A DNA stretch of 52,059 nt from Pseudogemmobacter humi (GCF_900609055.1 NZ_UXAW01000085.1:1-52059); one strand, 5' to 3'. Counted from the stretch's first letter, positions 18,464-30,349 are shown. A program made the numbers and translations. Notes: generated by a model not told the origin, from the sequence alone.

Positions 18464-19839
18464 TGGACGGGTTCCGCGCCCTGCCCTCGGTGGATCAGGT
18501 CCTGCTCTCGCCCGCGGGCGCGGCGCTGATCGCGGGCCATGGAAGGGCCTCGGTGCGCGAGGCTTTGCGCGCAAGGCTCGACGAGATGCGCGACGCGATC
18601 CGCGCGGGCGAGGATGGCGCTGTGCTGGCCGCCCGGCTGCCCGACCTCGTGGGCGCCGATCTGGCGGCGCGGGCGCGCACCCGGCTGCGGCCGATGCTGA
18701 ACCTGACCGGCACGGTTCTGCATACCAATCTGGGCCGCGCGATCCTCGCCGATGAGGCGGTGCGGGCGGCGGTTGTCGCCATGGCCAACCCGCTGGCGCT
18801 GGAATTCGACCTGGAGACCGGCGGGCGCGGCCAGCGCGACGACCATCTGCGCGGGCTCCTGGTCGAGCTCACCGGCGCCGAGGACGCCACCGTGGTCAAC
18901 AACAACGCCGCCGCCGTGCTGATCGCTTTGAACACGCTCGCCCAGGGCCGCGAGGCCGTGGTCTCGCGCGGCGAGCTGATCGAGATCGGCGGCGCCTTCC
19001 GCATGCCCGACATCATGGCGCGCGCAGGCGCGAAGCTGGTCGAGGTCGGCACCACCAACCGCACCCATCCGCGCGACTACCAGGACGCGATCACCCCCGG
19101 GACCGGGGTGATCCTCAAGGTCCATACCTCGAATTACCGCATCGAAGGTTTCACCGCCGAAGTGCCCGCGCCGCAGCTCTCGCTGATCGCGCGCGAGGCG
19201 CGGGTGCCGCTGGTGAACGACCTCGGCGCGGGCTCGCTGGTCGATCTGTCGGCCTGGGGGCTGACGCGCGAGCCGACCGTCGCCGAGGCGGTCGCCGAAG
19301 GCGCCGATCTCGTCACCTTCTCGGGCGACAAGCTGCTTGGCGGGCCGCAGGCCGGGTTCATCGTCGGGCGCAGGGATCTGATCGCGGCGATCAACCGCAA
19401 CCCGCTGAAACGCGCGGTGCGGCTCGACAAGATCCGCATCGCGGCGCTGGAGGCCACTTTGCGGCTCTACCGCGACCCCGACCGGCTGGCGGAACGGCTG
19501 CCCACGCTCAGGATGCTGGCCCGCCCGGCGGCGGAAATCGCCGCCCAGGCCGCGCGGCTGGCGCCGAAGATCCATGTGCTGCTGGAACCCCTCGGCTTCG
19601 CTGCCGCCCCCTGCGGCTGCGCCAGCCAGACGGGCTCCGGCGCGCTGCCGGTCGATACCTTGCCCTCGGCCGGGCTGCGGCTGACCGGCCAGGGCGGCGA
19701 TGCGCCCGACCGGCTGGCGGCGAAGCTGCGGGCGCTGCCCTGCCCCGTCATCGGCCATATCCATGACGGCGCGCTGATCCTCGACCTGCGCTGCCTCGAC
19801 GACGATCAGGCGCTCATCTCGGCGCTCACCGCGCTATGA
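18463..19839 (+). CDS. selA: L-seryl-tRNA(Sec) selenium transferase
   Basis: The 458-residue PLP enzyme converts Ser-tRNA(Sec) to Sec-tRNA(Sec) using selenophosphate. The PLP lysine is K290 in [13 protein letters not shown], and [14 protein letters not shown] and [11 protein letters not shown] are family signatures. The start overlaps the fdhE stop (TGATG at 18461-18465), and its stop overlaps the selB start (ATGA at 19836-19839), so its expression is tied to the formate dehydrogenase genes. Confidence 0.97.
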   Translation: MDGFRALPSVDQVLLSPAGAALIAGHGRASVREALRARLDEMRDAIRAGEDGAVLAARLPDLVGADLAARARTRLRPMLNLTGTVLHTNLGRAILADEAVRAAVVAMANPLALEFDLETGGRGQRDDHLRGLLVELTGAEDATVVNNNAAAVLIALNTLAQGREAVVSRGELIEIGGAFRMPDIMARAGAKLVEVGTTNRTHPRDYQDAITPGTGVILKVHTSNYRIEGFTAEVPAPQLSLIAREARVPLVNDLGAGSLVDLSAWGLTREPTVAEAVAEGADLVTFSGDKLLGGPQAGFIVGRRDLIAAINRNPLKRAVRLDKIRIAALEATLRLYRDPDRLAERLPTLRMLARPAAEIAAQAARLAPKIHVLLEPLGFAAAPCGCASQTGSGALPVDTLPSAGLRLTGQGGDAPDRLAAKLRALPCPVIGHIHDGALILDLRCLDDDQALISALTAL

Positions 19840-21740
19840 TCATCGGCACCGCGGGCCATATCGACCACGGCAAGACCGCGCTGGTGCGCGCCCTGACCGG
19901 CCAGGACACCGACCGGCTGGCCGAGGAAAAAGCGCGCGGCATCACCATCGAACTCGGCTTCGCCTATGCCGATCTGGGAGGCGGAGCCATCACCGGCTTC
20001 ATCGACGTGCCGGGGCATGAGCGGCTGGTCCATACCATGCTGGCGGGCGCGGGCGGCATCGACTTTGCGCTGCTCGTGGTCGCCGCCGACGACGGGATAA
20101 TGCCGCAGACCCGTGAGCATCTGGCGATCCTCGATCTGCTTGGCCTCACCCGCGGCGCGGTGGCGCTGACGAAAGCCGACCTTGCCGACGGGCCCCGCCG
20201 GGCTGAAGTCACCGCGCAGATCCGTGCGGCGCTGGCGGGCAGCGGGCTCGCCGATGCGCCGGTGATCCCGGTTTCCTCGCTGACCGGCGAGGGCATCGCC
20301 GGGCTGCGCGCGCTGCTGGCCGAGGCCGAAGCCGCCACCACCCTGCGCCGCGCCGGGGGCGGTTTCCGCCTTGCGGTGGACCGCAGCTTCACGCTGGCGG
20401 GCACCGGCACCGTGGTGACCGGCACCGTGCTCTCGGGCCGGATCACCCCGGGCGAGACGGTGACGATCAGCCCGAAAGAGGGGCTGAGCGCACGCATCCG
20501 CGGGGTCCACGCCCAGAACCGCGAGGCCGGAGAGGGCCGCGCCGGCCAGCGCTGCGCGCTGAACCTCGCGGGCGAGAACATCCATAAAGAGGCGATCCAC
20601 CGCGGCGACGTGGTGCTGACGCCCGGGCTGCACGCCCCCACCGACCGGATCGACGCCGATCTCACGGTGCTGGGGTCCGAGCCGAAACCGCTCGGCACCT
20701 GGTTTCCGGCCCGGCTGCACAGCCATTCGTTCGAGTGCGGCGCGCGGATCGTGCCGCTCGCGGACCCGATCGTCCCGGGGGCCTCGGGCCTCGTGCAACT
20801 GGTGCTCGACCGCCCCATCGCCGCCGCCCTGGGCGACCGCTTCGTGCTGCGCGACGTTTCGGCCAGCCGCACCATCGGCGGCGGGCGCTTCCTCGACCTG
20901 CGCGCCCCTGCCCGCAAGCGCCGCGCGCCCGAACGGCTGGCATGGCTGACAGCCGCGCGCCCCGAAGACCCCGCCGAGGCCCTGCGCGGCCAGCTTGAGA
21001 TCGCCCCGGTCGATCTGCCCGGCTTCCTGCGCGACCGGGCGCTGCTGCCCGCCGCGGGCCCGGCGCTGACCGTCGCCGCGGGCGCGCAGATGATCGGCCC
21101 GCTCGCGCTCTCCGCCGCCCGCCTCTGCGGCCTGCGCGAGGGGCTGGCGGCGACGCTGGCGCAGTTCCACGACGACAACCCCGATCTGCCCGGCATGGGC
21201 CGCGAGCGGCTGCGCCTCGCGCTCACCCCCCGTCTGCCGAAAGACGTGTTCCTGACCTTCCTGCGCCAGGAGACCGACGCGGGCCGCGCCGCGCCCGATG
21301 GCGCCTTCGTCCGCCTGCCCGGCCATGAGGTGCGGCTGTCGCCCGAAGACGAGGCGCTGCTCAACCGCATCCTCCCCGCGCTTTTGGGCGAGGCCCGTTT
21401 CCGCCCGCCGCGCGTGCGCGACTTCGCCGATGCCTTCGGCGTGGACGAGCGCGAGATCCGCCGGGTGATGCGCCACAGCCAGAAGATGGGCCGCACCGAT
21501 CAGATCGCCCATGATCATTTCTTCGCCCGCGAGGTGACGCGCGAGATGGTCGCCATCCTGCACGACCTTGAGGAAGCCACCGAGGGCGGCTGGTTCACCG
21601 CCCCGGCCTTCCGCGACCGGGTGCAGAACGGGCGCAAGGTGGCGATCGGGATCCTCGACTTCTTCGACCGCCACGGCCTGACGCTCCGGCGCGGCGATCT
21701 GCGCCGCATCAACCCGCACCGCGCCGATCTGTTCGACTGA
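19836..21740 (+). CDS. selB: Selenocysteine-specific elongation factor
   Basis: The 634-residue protein brings Sec-tRNA(Sec) to UGA codons bearing a SECIS. It begins with the GTPase G1 motif GHIDHGKT (residues 6-13), then G3 DVPGHE and G4 TKAD, EF-Tu-like domains 2-3 and, after about residue 370, winged-helix domains that bind the SECIS hairpin. Overlap with selA is ATGA. tRNA-Sec follows 48 bases after its stop. Length matches bacterial SelB (about 610-640). Confidence 0.97.
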   Translation: MIIGTAGHIDHGKTALVRALTGQDTDRLAEEKARGITIELGFAYADLGGGAITGFIDVPGHERLVHTMLAGAGGIDFALLVVAADDGIMPQTREHLAILDLLGLTRGAVALTKADLADGPRRAEVTAQIRAALAGSGLADAPVIPVSSLTGEGIAGLRALLAEAEAATTLRRAGGGFRLAVDRSFTLAGTGTVVTGTVLSGRITPGETVTISPKEGLSARIRGVHAQNREAGEGRAGQRCALNLAGENIHKEAIHRGDVVLTPGLHAPTDRIDADLTVLGSEPKPLGTWFPARLHSHSFECGARIVPLADPIVPGASGLVQLVLDRPIAAALGDRFVLRDVSASRTIGGGRFLDLRAPARKRRAPERLAWLTAARPEDPAEALRGQLEIAPVDLPGFLRDRALLPAAGPALTVAAGAQMIGPLALSAARLCGLREGLAATLAQFHDDNPDLPGMGRERLRLALTPRLPKDVFLTFLRQETDAGRAAPDGAFVRLPGHEVRLSPEDEALLNRILPALLGEARFRPPRVRDFADAFGVDEREIRRVMRHSQKMGRTDQIAHDHFFAREVTREMVAILHDLEEATEGGWFTAPAFRDRVQNGRKVAIGILDFFDRHGLTLRRGDLRRINPHRADLFD

Positions 21741-21746
21741 GCAGCC

Positions 21747-21775
21747 TTGCGGCAGGGCGCGGGGGCCACTAGCCT
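21747..21775 (+). promoter_or_regulatory. Candidate promoter of tRNA-Sec
   Basis: TTGCGG (21747-21752) and TAGCCT (21770-21775) are separated by 17 bases, placing transcription start close to the tRNA 5' end at 21789. The tRNA may therefore be transcribed separately from the fdn-sel operon. Read by eye only. Confidence 0.4.
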
Positions 21776-21788
21776 GACGTGTCGATAT

Positions 21789-21884
21789 GGAAGGGAATCG
21801 TCCCCGGTGGGGCGGCCGGTCTTCAAAACCGGTTGGGGCAGCGAGCCTGTCCCGGGTGGGTTCGACTCCCACTCCCCTCCGCCG
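21789..21884 (+). tRNA. selC: tRNA-Sec (anticodon UCA, 21823-21825)
   Basis: The sequence aligns along its length with E. coli selC: GGAA start, GGCCGGUCUUCAAAACCGG anticodon arm with UCA, a long variable arm (GGGGCAG/CUGUCCC stem) and GGGTTCGACTCCC T-arm. The acceptor stem is 8 bp with one A4-C mismatch. The discriminator is G followed by CCG, so the CCA end is not encoded and must be added. It follows selB directly, completing the Sec-insertion set. Confidence 0.95.
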
Positions 21885-22080
21885 GAATTCCGAAAGCATC
21901 CGCGAAGGGCACGGCTTACGGGCGATGCTTTCCGCCCGGCCGCTCCGCGCACTCCGGCGCCGGGATCGCGCCTGTCAATCAGGATTTCAGGCATAAGAAA
22001 CAAAGTTTCCTTGAATGACACAAGATCCCGGGCCATCCTGCCCCGGGGCGCCTGCCGCCCCTGCAACTTGCCAGGAGAAA

Positions 22081-22096
22081 CAGTCTCTTCAGACTG
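22081..22096 (+). promoter_or_regulatory. Short hairpin just upstream of cupin RBS
   Basis: CAGTCT-CTTC-AGACTG forms a perfect 6-bp stem with a 4-base loop, ending 3 bases before the GGGAGGA ribosome binding site of the cupin gene. It may tune translation or mRNA stability. The rest of 21885-22080 shows no gene. Confidence 0.35.
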
Positions 22097-22108
22097 CGGG
22101 AGGACATA

Positions 22109-22465
22109 ATGGCTATCAGGAAGTTCGGAACGTGGAAGGCGCCCGGGGTCGAACCGATCACCTCGGACCTCGACTGGTGGCATCCGGTGGAAGGCTCGCC
22201 CACCATGAAGACCTGGATCGAATATCAAAGCCCCGACGGCAAGTATCTGAGCGGATACTGGGAAGCGACGCCGGGCAGCTACCGGGTCAAATACGAGGTG
22301 GACGAGTTCATCCACTTCTTCGAAGGGAAGGCGACGCTGATCAACGACGGCGAAGAGCCCCGCAGCTTCGTGGCGGGCGACACCTTCCTGATCGAAGCCG
22401 GTTTCGACGGGATCTGGCGCACCGAGGAAACCGTGCGCAAGACCTTCGCCATCCGGGTGCGCTGA
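22109..22465 (+). CDS. Cupin protein (DUF861/Cupin_3 family)
   Basis: This 118-residue single-domain beta-barrel protein has the cupin pattern SGYWEATPGSYRVKYEVDEFIHFFEGKATLI...FVAGDTFLIEAGFDGIW, with E/H metal-ligand-like residues in DEFIHFFEG. The family includes (S)-ureidoglycine aminohydrolase-like small cupins; its reaction here is unknown. GGGAGGACATA provides a strong ribosome binding site. A second DUF861 cupin is at 31795. A long GC hairpin follows the gene. Confidence 0.88.
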   Translation: MAIRKFGTWKAPGVEPITSDLDWWHPVEGSPTMKTWIEYQSPDGKYLSGYWEATPGSYRVKYEVDEFIHFFEGKATLINDGEEPRSFVAGDTFLIEAGFDGIWRTEETVRKTFAIRVR

Positions 22466-22488
22466 CAGCGCCGGGCAGCTTAGGCGGA

Positions 22489-22517
22489 CCCGGCCCGGTG
22501 CCCTGTGCCGGGCCGGG
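22489..22517 (+). terminator. Hairpin after cupin gene
   Basis: A perfect 10-bp stem (CCCGGCCCGG/CCGGGCCGGG) with a 9-base loop lies 23 bases after the cupin stop. No U-tract follows. Confidence 0.5.
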
Positions 22518-22687
22518 CTGGCGCCGCCGGGGCCTCCTGCGGGGTCTTCCGCGGGGTCTTCTGCGGGCGATGTGCAGGTCTTTCTCCATTCAATCCGCGC
22601 CCGCCGCGTGAAAAACCTGCGGCGGCGGGTTGTGGCGGCGGCGGTTTCGCCGGATGTTCGACGCCGAGAATGCAGACTGGTCAGGAC

Positions 22688-22981
22688 ATGCCCGCAAACA
22701 GCCTCTCCCGGATCCTCTTGTCCGGCCTGTGCCTCGCCGCACTTTCCGCCTGTAGCCGCTCCGGCGAGATATCGGCCGCCTCCGGCGATCAGGTGACGAT
22801 CCGCCTGGAGCAGGGGACGCATCGCGCCGCCGAGGCGCAGGCCGGGGCCGAACGGCTCTGCGCGGACTTTGGCCGGAAGCCGCAATTCCTGGCCATGACG
22901 ACCGAGCCCGGCAGCCTTGCCCGCCACATCATCCGCTACGATTTCGCCTGTGTGGCGCAAGGAGATCCCGCGCTTTCGTGA
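22688..22981 (+). CDS. Small lipoprotein, unknown function
   Basis: The 97-residue product has a lipoprotein signal with lipobox LSAC (Cys about residue 21), then a short globular domain with two cysteines (LCADFG, DFACV) that could form a disulfide. I do not recognise the family. The start is uncertain: ATG 22688 has AGGA only 2-3 bases upstream, and an in-frame ATG at 22670 is an alternative adding six residues. Confidence 0.6.
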   Translation: MPANSLSRILLSGLCLAALSACSRSGEISAASGDQVTIRLEQGTHRAAEAQAGAERLCADFGRKPQFLAMTTEPGSLARHIIRYDFACVAQGDPALS

Positions 22982-23558
22982 TGGTGCGGGGCCTCGTAGT
23001 AGAGCCGCCGCGCGGGCGCGCGCCTCAGATCAGCCCCGGATCACCATCCGTCATCCGGCCGACGATATCGCCAGCCGGCCTGTCGTCGCGCCCGGGGCCC
23101 GTCACGGGGCAGATCCTTCAGCAAACGGCCCGACCCGGCAGCAGGGACCACCACAGATTTCCGACCCGCCCTTCGGAGCAGGTGGAAGAGGAACATTCCA
23201 GGGACGCTGTGGTTTAACCCGGGCGGAACAACCGGCTGCGAAATCCGTCGCTGCGCGCAGGGGCGGTCCCGGAGATCGGCGGCCTGCGACCCGCGGCGAA
23301 TCCGGCTTTCCGGCGAGGCTGGCGGAAAGCCGCATAGAAGGCAGTCTGGTGAAACAGACCGCCAGGAGACCGCCAGGAGACCAGGCAGAGAAAGTGTCGC
23401 CCGCCTTCCCTGCCCGCCCCCGGCGGCCGGTGGGGGCGGAACAGATTTCGCGCCTTGCGGTTTCCCTGTCCGGGCGGCCCCCGGACCGGACCGTATCGCC
23501 TGCGGCACCTTCCACCCCACCGCGCGCCGCCCGGACCAGACGAAAGGACGCAGCACAG
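22982..23558. other. 577-base stretch with no supported gene
   Basis: Open frames here on both strands have poor codon bias, no ribosome binding site and Arg/Pro/Gly-rich translations. A short tandem repeat of ACCGCCAGGAG lies near 23360-23385. The last part is the leader of the following membrane-protein gene. Confidence 0.5.
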
Positions 23559-23813
23559 ATGACGAAGCCCTGGACCTATCGCCCTGCCGATTCCGGATCG
23601 CCCGGCTGGCAGGACAATGCGCTCAGCAATGCCATGGCCTGGGCCTCGGATACGTTCCTGAGCAACTGGTGCACCCGCGAGGGACACTGGTCTTTCGCCG
23701 TGGCGAACCCGCTCTGGGCGGAATGCAGTTGCTGCCTGACCTTCCGCGGCCTCGTCCTCGGCCTGATCGCAGGCTTTGCGGCAGGCCTGATCGCGGGGGC
23801 CTGGCTCTTCTGA
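23559..23813 (+). CDS. Small membrane protein, 84 residues
   Basis: I do not recognise this protein. It starts at ATG 23559, 8-9 bases after AAAGGA. The first 60 residues are polar and Trp-rich (seven Trp) with a CSCC cluster, followed by a Gly/Ala hydrophobic helix (RGLVLGLIAGFAAGLIAGAWLF) ending the protein. This suggests a tail-anchored inner-membrane protein. Confidence 0.55.
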   Translation: MTKPWTYRPADSGSPGWQDNALSNAMAWASDTFLSNWCTREGHWSFAVANPLWAECSCCLTFRGLVLGLIAGFAAGLIAGAWLF

Positions 23814-24245
23814 TCCTTCGTCCGGCAGGCTTCGCAACCGGGCGGGGTAAAGCACAAGCGCCGCACAGAGGCCCCTGAAATGGCCCCTGAAATCAGGGGC
23901 GCCCGAAGAGGACCGGGCACTGGTGCGCGTCTCAGAGACGGAAGAATTGCATCGGGACCGCCTCATCGCCCTTCTGTCCCCCCGTGGCGCGTGAACCGGC
24001 GGCGATCTTCGCGGGGCTCCGCGAGGCGGGCGGCCACGACGGAGCCGGGCAAGGCCGGCCATCACTCGGGGTTTCGAGCGCGCGCCAGCGGCAGGCATGG
24101 CGCATATCCTGCGCCCATACCGCCCCGCCCCGGGACCAGGCGCCGGGCCGCGCCATCCGGTATTTCCCGAACCGCGCGCGGTCTTTCCGGCCCCGCGGCG
24201 CCTGCGCGGCGATCCCGGTCGCGCGGCCAGGATCCATGCGCCCTT
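23814..24245. other. 432-base stretch with no supported gene
   Basis: It contains a repeated GGCCCCTGAAAT near 23870-23895 adjoining ATCAGGGGC, and a small GTCTC-A-GAGAC palindrome near 23930. Frames are arginine/proline-rich and have no convincing start, so I call no gene. Confidence 0.45.
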
Positions 24246-24446
24246 TCAGCAATCATTGTCCTTGTCGATCATGCCCGGACGGTCGCGGTCCTCGCACATG
24301 GCGCTGTCGGGGTTGCGGCCGCGGGGAATCGAGGGCTCGGGGTCATTCTGCCGCCTCGCCTTCTCGCGCACCACCCCGGGCTCCACCCGGCGCTGTTCGG
24401 GGGTCTTCGCATCGTCCTTGCCGGTGATATTTTCTGCGGATTTCAT
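24246..24446 (-). CDS. Small hydrophilic hypothetical protein, 66 residues
   Basis: A strong CAGGAGGCC ribosome binding site precedes ATG 24446. The product is highly charged (many Lys, Arg, Asp, Glu) with no hydrophobic segment and ends in a Cys. It is probably intrinsically disordered; I do not recognise a family. It follows the spermidine-synthase-like gene in the same direction after 69 bases, so co-transcription is possible. Confidence 0.55.
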   Translation of the reverse strand: MKSAENITGKDDAKTPEQRRVEPGVVREKARRQNDPEPSIPRGRNPDSAMCEDRDRPGMIDKDNDC

Positions 24447-24515
24447 CCTGGCCTCCTGTTGTCCGATCACAGGGGAAACCCGCATCCCGGCGTGTTGTTC
24501 CGGGATGCGGCCGCG

Positions 24516-25214
24516 TCAGCCGGCCTTGCGCAACCCCAGCCGGGCGGCATCCGCCGAGCAGCTGTAGATATGGTGCATGGCATCGACCCGCCCCGGCATC
24601 AGCGCGATATCCTCACGGATCCAGGCCCAGGGATGGGCCGCCAGCGCGCGCTCGAACGGCGCCGAGACGGTGGCCGACCAGAAGGCGGCGATCCCGCCCG
24701 GCCGCAGCGCCCCCGCCACCGCGGCAAGGCCCTGCCCCTGGTAAAGCCCGGTGTTTTCCGGCCGCACCAGGAAATCCGGCCCATTGTCGGTGTCGAGCAG
24801 GATCAGATCGTATGCGCCCCGCGCCCCGGCGAGATGCGCCTGCACGTCGCCGGGGATCAGCCTGGTCCGCGGATCGTCCAGCGGGCGCCCCGCGAGAGGC
24901 CCGAGCGGGCCGCGGTTCCAGGCAACGATCTCCGGCTCCAGCTCGCAGACCGTGACCTCTGCGCCCTGCCCCACCAGATCGAGCACGCCGCGCAGCGTAT
25001 AGCCCATCCCCAGGCCGCCGATCAGCACATGGCGCGCCGTGAAATCGCAGCGCCGCAGCGTGCGCAGGGCAAGCTGATCCTCGGAATGGTGGTTCAGGTT
25101 CGACATCAGTTCGATGCCGTTGTAGCGGATCTCGAAGATCTCTGCGCGCCGGCGCAAGACGATCTCGTCGCCCGAGGCGCTTTGCGCCCGTGCGATGGTT
25201 TCCCACAATGTCAT
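24516..25214 (-). CDS. Spermidine synthase-like SAM-dependent protein
   Basis: The 232-residue protein has a Rossmann methyltransferase fold: LIGGLGMGYTLRGVL (motif I, about residues 61-76), TVCELEPEIVAWNR (acidic residue binding the ribose) and DLILLDTDNGPDFL (motif IV). It resembles spermidine synthase/fused-MFS methyltransferase-like proteins but is shorter than true SpeE and lacks the N-terminal tetramerisation domain, so polyamine synthesis is doubtful. The start at ATG 25214 has a weak GGGAAA site; a 22-codon ORF with a much better site precedes it. Confidence 0.75.
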   Translation of the reverse strand: MTLWETIARAQSASGDEIVLRRRAEIFEIRYNGIELMSNLNHHSEDQLALRTLRRCDFTARHVLIGGLGMGYTLRGVLDLVGQGAEVTVCELEPEIVAWNRGPLGPLAGRPLDDPRTRLIPGDVQAHLAGARGAYDLILLDTDNGPDFLVRPENTGLYQGQGLAAVAGALRPGGIAAFWSATVSAPFERALAAHPWAWIREDIALMPGRVDAMHHIYSCSADAARLGLRKAG

Positions 25215-25307
25215 GTCGTTTCCCGTGATGAGGCGAGGCCCGCGGCAAAGCGCGGGCGGTTTCAGCGCGAGGGGCCGGGTTGCCGGGCACAGACGGCCCG
25301 ACAACCC

Positions 25308-25376
25308 TCAGACATTGTTCGCGCGAAGCCCGATCAGAAGCGGAAACAGCGCCGGAAGGTTGGACAGGTTCGACAT
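25308..25376 (-). CDS. 22-residue micro-ORF with consensus RBS
   Basis: ATG at 25376 follows AAGGAGGGCAT. The peptide MSNLSNLPALFPLLIGLRANNV is hydrophobic in its middle and ends with TGA 94 bases before the spermidine-synthase-like start. It could be a leader peptide, a small membrane peptide or a regulatory uORF. Too short for homology by eye. Confidence 0.45.
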   Translation of the reverse strand: MSNLSNLPALFPLLIGLRANNV

Positions 25377-25529
25377 ATGCCCTCCTTCTGCGGCGCGGGT
25401 CGGGGGCACTATGCCCGCCGGGGGCCGGGGGTGCAACCTGCCCCATTGAGACGCAGGCGGCACCGGCCTATAGACGGGCGAAAGCACTCCTCAGGCTGAG
25501 GGTCGTATCATTCAGCCCACAGGCGAGGA

Positions 25530-26579
25530 ATGCCGATCACCCTGACCTCTGTAAGCCAGCCGCTGAGCCTCGGCTTCGACGCCATCATCGACGTGCGCGC
25601 GCCCTCGGAATATGCCGAGGATCACCTGCCCGGCGCGATCAACCTGCCGGTGCTGAGCGACGAGGAACGCGCGCAGGTCGGCACGATCTACAAGCAGGTC
25701 TCGCCGTTCGATGCGCGCAAGCTGGGCGCCGCGCTGGTGGCGCAGAATGCCGCGCGCCATCTGATCGGGCCGCTCGCGGCGATGCCCGGGGGCTGGCGGC
25801 CGCTGGTCTATTGTTGGCGCGGCGGGCAAAGGTCCGGCTCGTTCGCCACGATCCTTGGCCAGATCGGCTGGCGGGTGGAGCGGATCGGAGGCGGCTACAA
25901 GGCCTGGCGCGGGCTGGTGGTCGAGGCGCTGTATCAGCGGGCCTTCACGGCCCCGGTGGTGCTGCTCGACGGCAATACCGGCACCGCCAAGACCGGGATT
26001 TTGCAGCTTCTGCCGGGGCTTGGCGTGCAGGTGCTGGATCTGGAGGGGCTGGCGGGGCACCGCGGCTCGCTGTTCGGCTCGGTGGGGCCGCAGCTCGGCC
26101 AGCGTGCCTTCGAGGGGCGGCTGGCGCTTGCCATGGCGGCGCTGGACCCTGCCCGTCCGGTGGTGATCGAGGCGGAAAGCGCGCAGATCGGCGCGCGCCG
26201 CCTGCCGCCCAGACTGTGGAAGGCGATGGCCGCCGCGCCGCGGATCGTGATCGAGGCGCCGGGAAAGGAGCGCGCCCGCTACCTCGCCCGCGCCTATGCC
26301 GACGTGACCGGAGATTCCGCGCGGCTCTTGCGCACGATTGCGGCGCTGAAACCCTGGCAGCCCGCGGCGCGGATCGCCGCCTGGGAGGGGATGGTCGGCT
26401 CCGGCGATCACGAGGGGCTCGCGCTCGAACTGATCACCTGGCATTACGATCCGCGCTACAGCCGCCACCGCAACCGGCTGGCGGTGAAGATGGCGCCGCT
26501 GGTGGCGGAGAGCCTTGCGCCCGAAGCCCTGCCCGGTCTCGCCCGCCGGGTGGCGGCGCTGGTGCCCGGACTGGTCTGA
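25530..26579 (+). CDS. mnmH: tRNA 2-selenouridine(34) synthase
   Basis: The 349-residue protein replaces sulfur by selenium at wobble uridine 34 of Glu, Gln and Lys tRNAs using selenophosphate. The N-terminal rhodanese domain carries VYCWRGGQRSGS with the catalytic Cys95, and the C-terminal half has a P-loop (DGNTGTAKT, about residues 147-155). Its presence with selD shows the organism uses selenium for tRNA modification as well as Sec. The start follows GGCGAGGA. A hairpin terminator shared with katG follows. Confidence 0.96.
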   Translation: MPITLTSVSQPLSLGFDAIIDVRAPSEYAEDHLPGAINLPVLSDEERAQVGTIYKQVSPFDARKLGAALVAQNAARHLIGPLAAMPGGWRPLVYCWRGGQRSGSFATILGQIGWRVERIGGGYKAWRGLVVEALYQRAFTAPVVLLDGNTGTAKTGILQLLPGLGVQVLDLEGLAGHRGSLFGSVGPQLGQRAFEGRLALAMAALDPARPVVIEAESAQIGARRLPPRLWKAMAAAPRIVIEAPGKERARYLARAYADVTGDSARLLRTIAALKPWQPAARIAAWEGMVGSGDHEGLALELITWHYDPRYSRHRNRLAVKMAPLVAESLAPEALPGLARRVAALVPGLV

Positions 26580-26665
26580 GCACTTTCCATTATCGAATAT
26601 TCTGTCCGTCGCAATCACCAGAATGCGCCAGACGGCTTTCCCTTATCGAACATCAGGGAAAGGAA

Positions 26666-26691
26666 AACCCCGGCGGTCGCCCGCCGGGGTT
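26666..26691. terminator. Bidirectional terminator between mnmH and katG
   Basis: AACCCCGGCGG and CCGCCGGGGTT form a perfect 11-bp stem with TCGC loop between the two convergent genes, followed by a T-rich stretch on the plus strand and preceded by A-residues (T on the minus strand). Confidence 0.8.
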
Positions 26692-26712
26692 CGTCATTTC
26701 GTCAGACCGCGA

Positions 26713-29227
<2,515 letters not shown>

Positions 29228-29842
29228 ATGCTCAGAAAAACCTTTATCACCCTGGGGCTGACCCTGTTTCTCGCGGGCTGCTTCGGCAGCGGCACCTTCC
29301 AGACCAATTATCAGCAGATCGACCGCAGCATCGCGCGGGACTGGCGCGTGGCGAAGATCTCGGTCGAGGTGCCGCGCAGCCTCTCGGTCTCGGAAAAGAA
29401 CAGCTATATGCCGAGAGCCGATATCGTCTGGCACGGCGATCCGATGGGTGACCGCTACGCCCAGATCGAGGCGATCTTCCGCGATGCGCTGCAAAAGGGC
29501 ACCAGGGATTTGCGCGGCAGCCGGCCGGTGACGATCCAAGCGGTGGTGACCCGGTTCCATGCGCTGACACCGCGCGCGCGGGGGATGGACGGCAATGTCG
29601 GCGTGCATGACATCCGCTTCGACATCACGGTCTTCGACGCCCGCACCGGCGCGGCCCTGACCGCGACGCAGGCGGTCGAGGCCGATTTTGCCGCGCTGGT
29701 GGGCCAGGCCGCAGCCGATGCCGATGCCCGCGGCTATACCCAGAAGGAAGAGATCGGCGAACATCTGGTCAAGGTGTTCCGCAACTGGCTGGGCGGCTAT
29801 GGCGAAGACCCCCGCAACAGCTTTTCGCGCATGGGGCGCTGA
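29228..29842 (+). CDS. Outer-membrane lipoprotein, DUF6778-like
   Basis: The 204-residue protein has a type II signal with lipobox FLAGC (Cys about residue 18) and a mature domain beginning with TNYQQIDRSIARDWRVAKISVEVPRSLSVSE. Similar short lipoproteins of unknown function are widespread in Rhodobacterales. The start at 29228 has GGAGAG 10 bases upstream. A strong intrinsic terminator follows 19 bases after the stop. Confidence 0.75.
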   Translation: MLRKTFITLGLTLFLAGCFGSGTFQTNYQQIDRSIARDWRVAKISVEVPRSLSVSEKNSYMPRADIVWHGDPMGDRYAQIEAIFRDALQKGTRDLRGSRPVTIQAVVTRFHALTPRARGMDGNVGVHDIRFDITVFDARTGAALTATQAVEADFAALVGQAAADADARGYTQKEEIGEHLVKVFRNWLGGYGEDPRNSFSRMGR

Positions 29843-29861
29843 CCGCAATCAATGCCATCGC

Positions 29862-29896
29862 AAGGCCCGCCCGGCAGATCCGGGCGGGCCTTTCTG
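29862..29896 (+). terminator. Intrinsic terminator
   Basis: A 13-bp stem (AAGGCCCGCCCGG/CCGGGCGGGCCTT) with CAGAT loop followed by TTTCT lies after the lipoprotein gene. Confidence 0.88.
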
Positions 29897-30349
29897 TGCC
29901 GCACCGCCCCGCCGCGGGCCATTGTTTTTCAATACACCCTTTCAGGCACCCCGGCCCGGAAACGGCTGTAAAGAATCATGACTGAATTTCAGCACCACCT
30001 CGGGTGCCTGTTCGCCCGCCAGTTCATCCGCGAAAACCTGATCCTGCGCGGCGCATATCGCGTGACGGGCACTGAGACCGCGGCAGACAGCGGCAGCGTC
30101 GCGATCCTGTCCTGCGGCAAACCCCATCCGGGGGCGGCTCTGCCCCGGGGATGTAGCCGTCCAGCCCCCGGCACCGGCGAGGGCCGCGGGAATGTGCCGA
30201 CCGGCACGCTGCGCGAGACGATTTATCCCGGCCCGGCGATGAAATACGAAAGGGTGCTGCCCGACGCCCCCCTCGTCGCAGGCAGAGCGACAGAGGAAAG
30301 GCTCCGATCTAGCTGGCCCTGGGCGGCGAAGGACGGCATTGACAGGACG
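29897..30349. other. 450-base leader without supported gene
   Basis: The region between the lipoprotein terminator and the oxidoreductase shows no convincing gene. An AT-richer patch near 29925-29975 (CATTGTTTTTCAATACACC) is the likeliest promoter area for the oxidoreductase-cupin pair. Confidence 0.4.

Noticed and set aside
23360-23385. Tandem ACCGCCAGGAG repeat
   Set aside because: Only two copies; more likely chance or minor duplication than a functional array.
23102-23515. 137-codon minus-strand frame
   Set aside because: Low-complexity Arg/Pro/Gly translation typical of non-coding GC-rich DNA.
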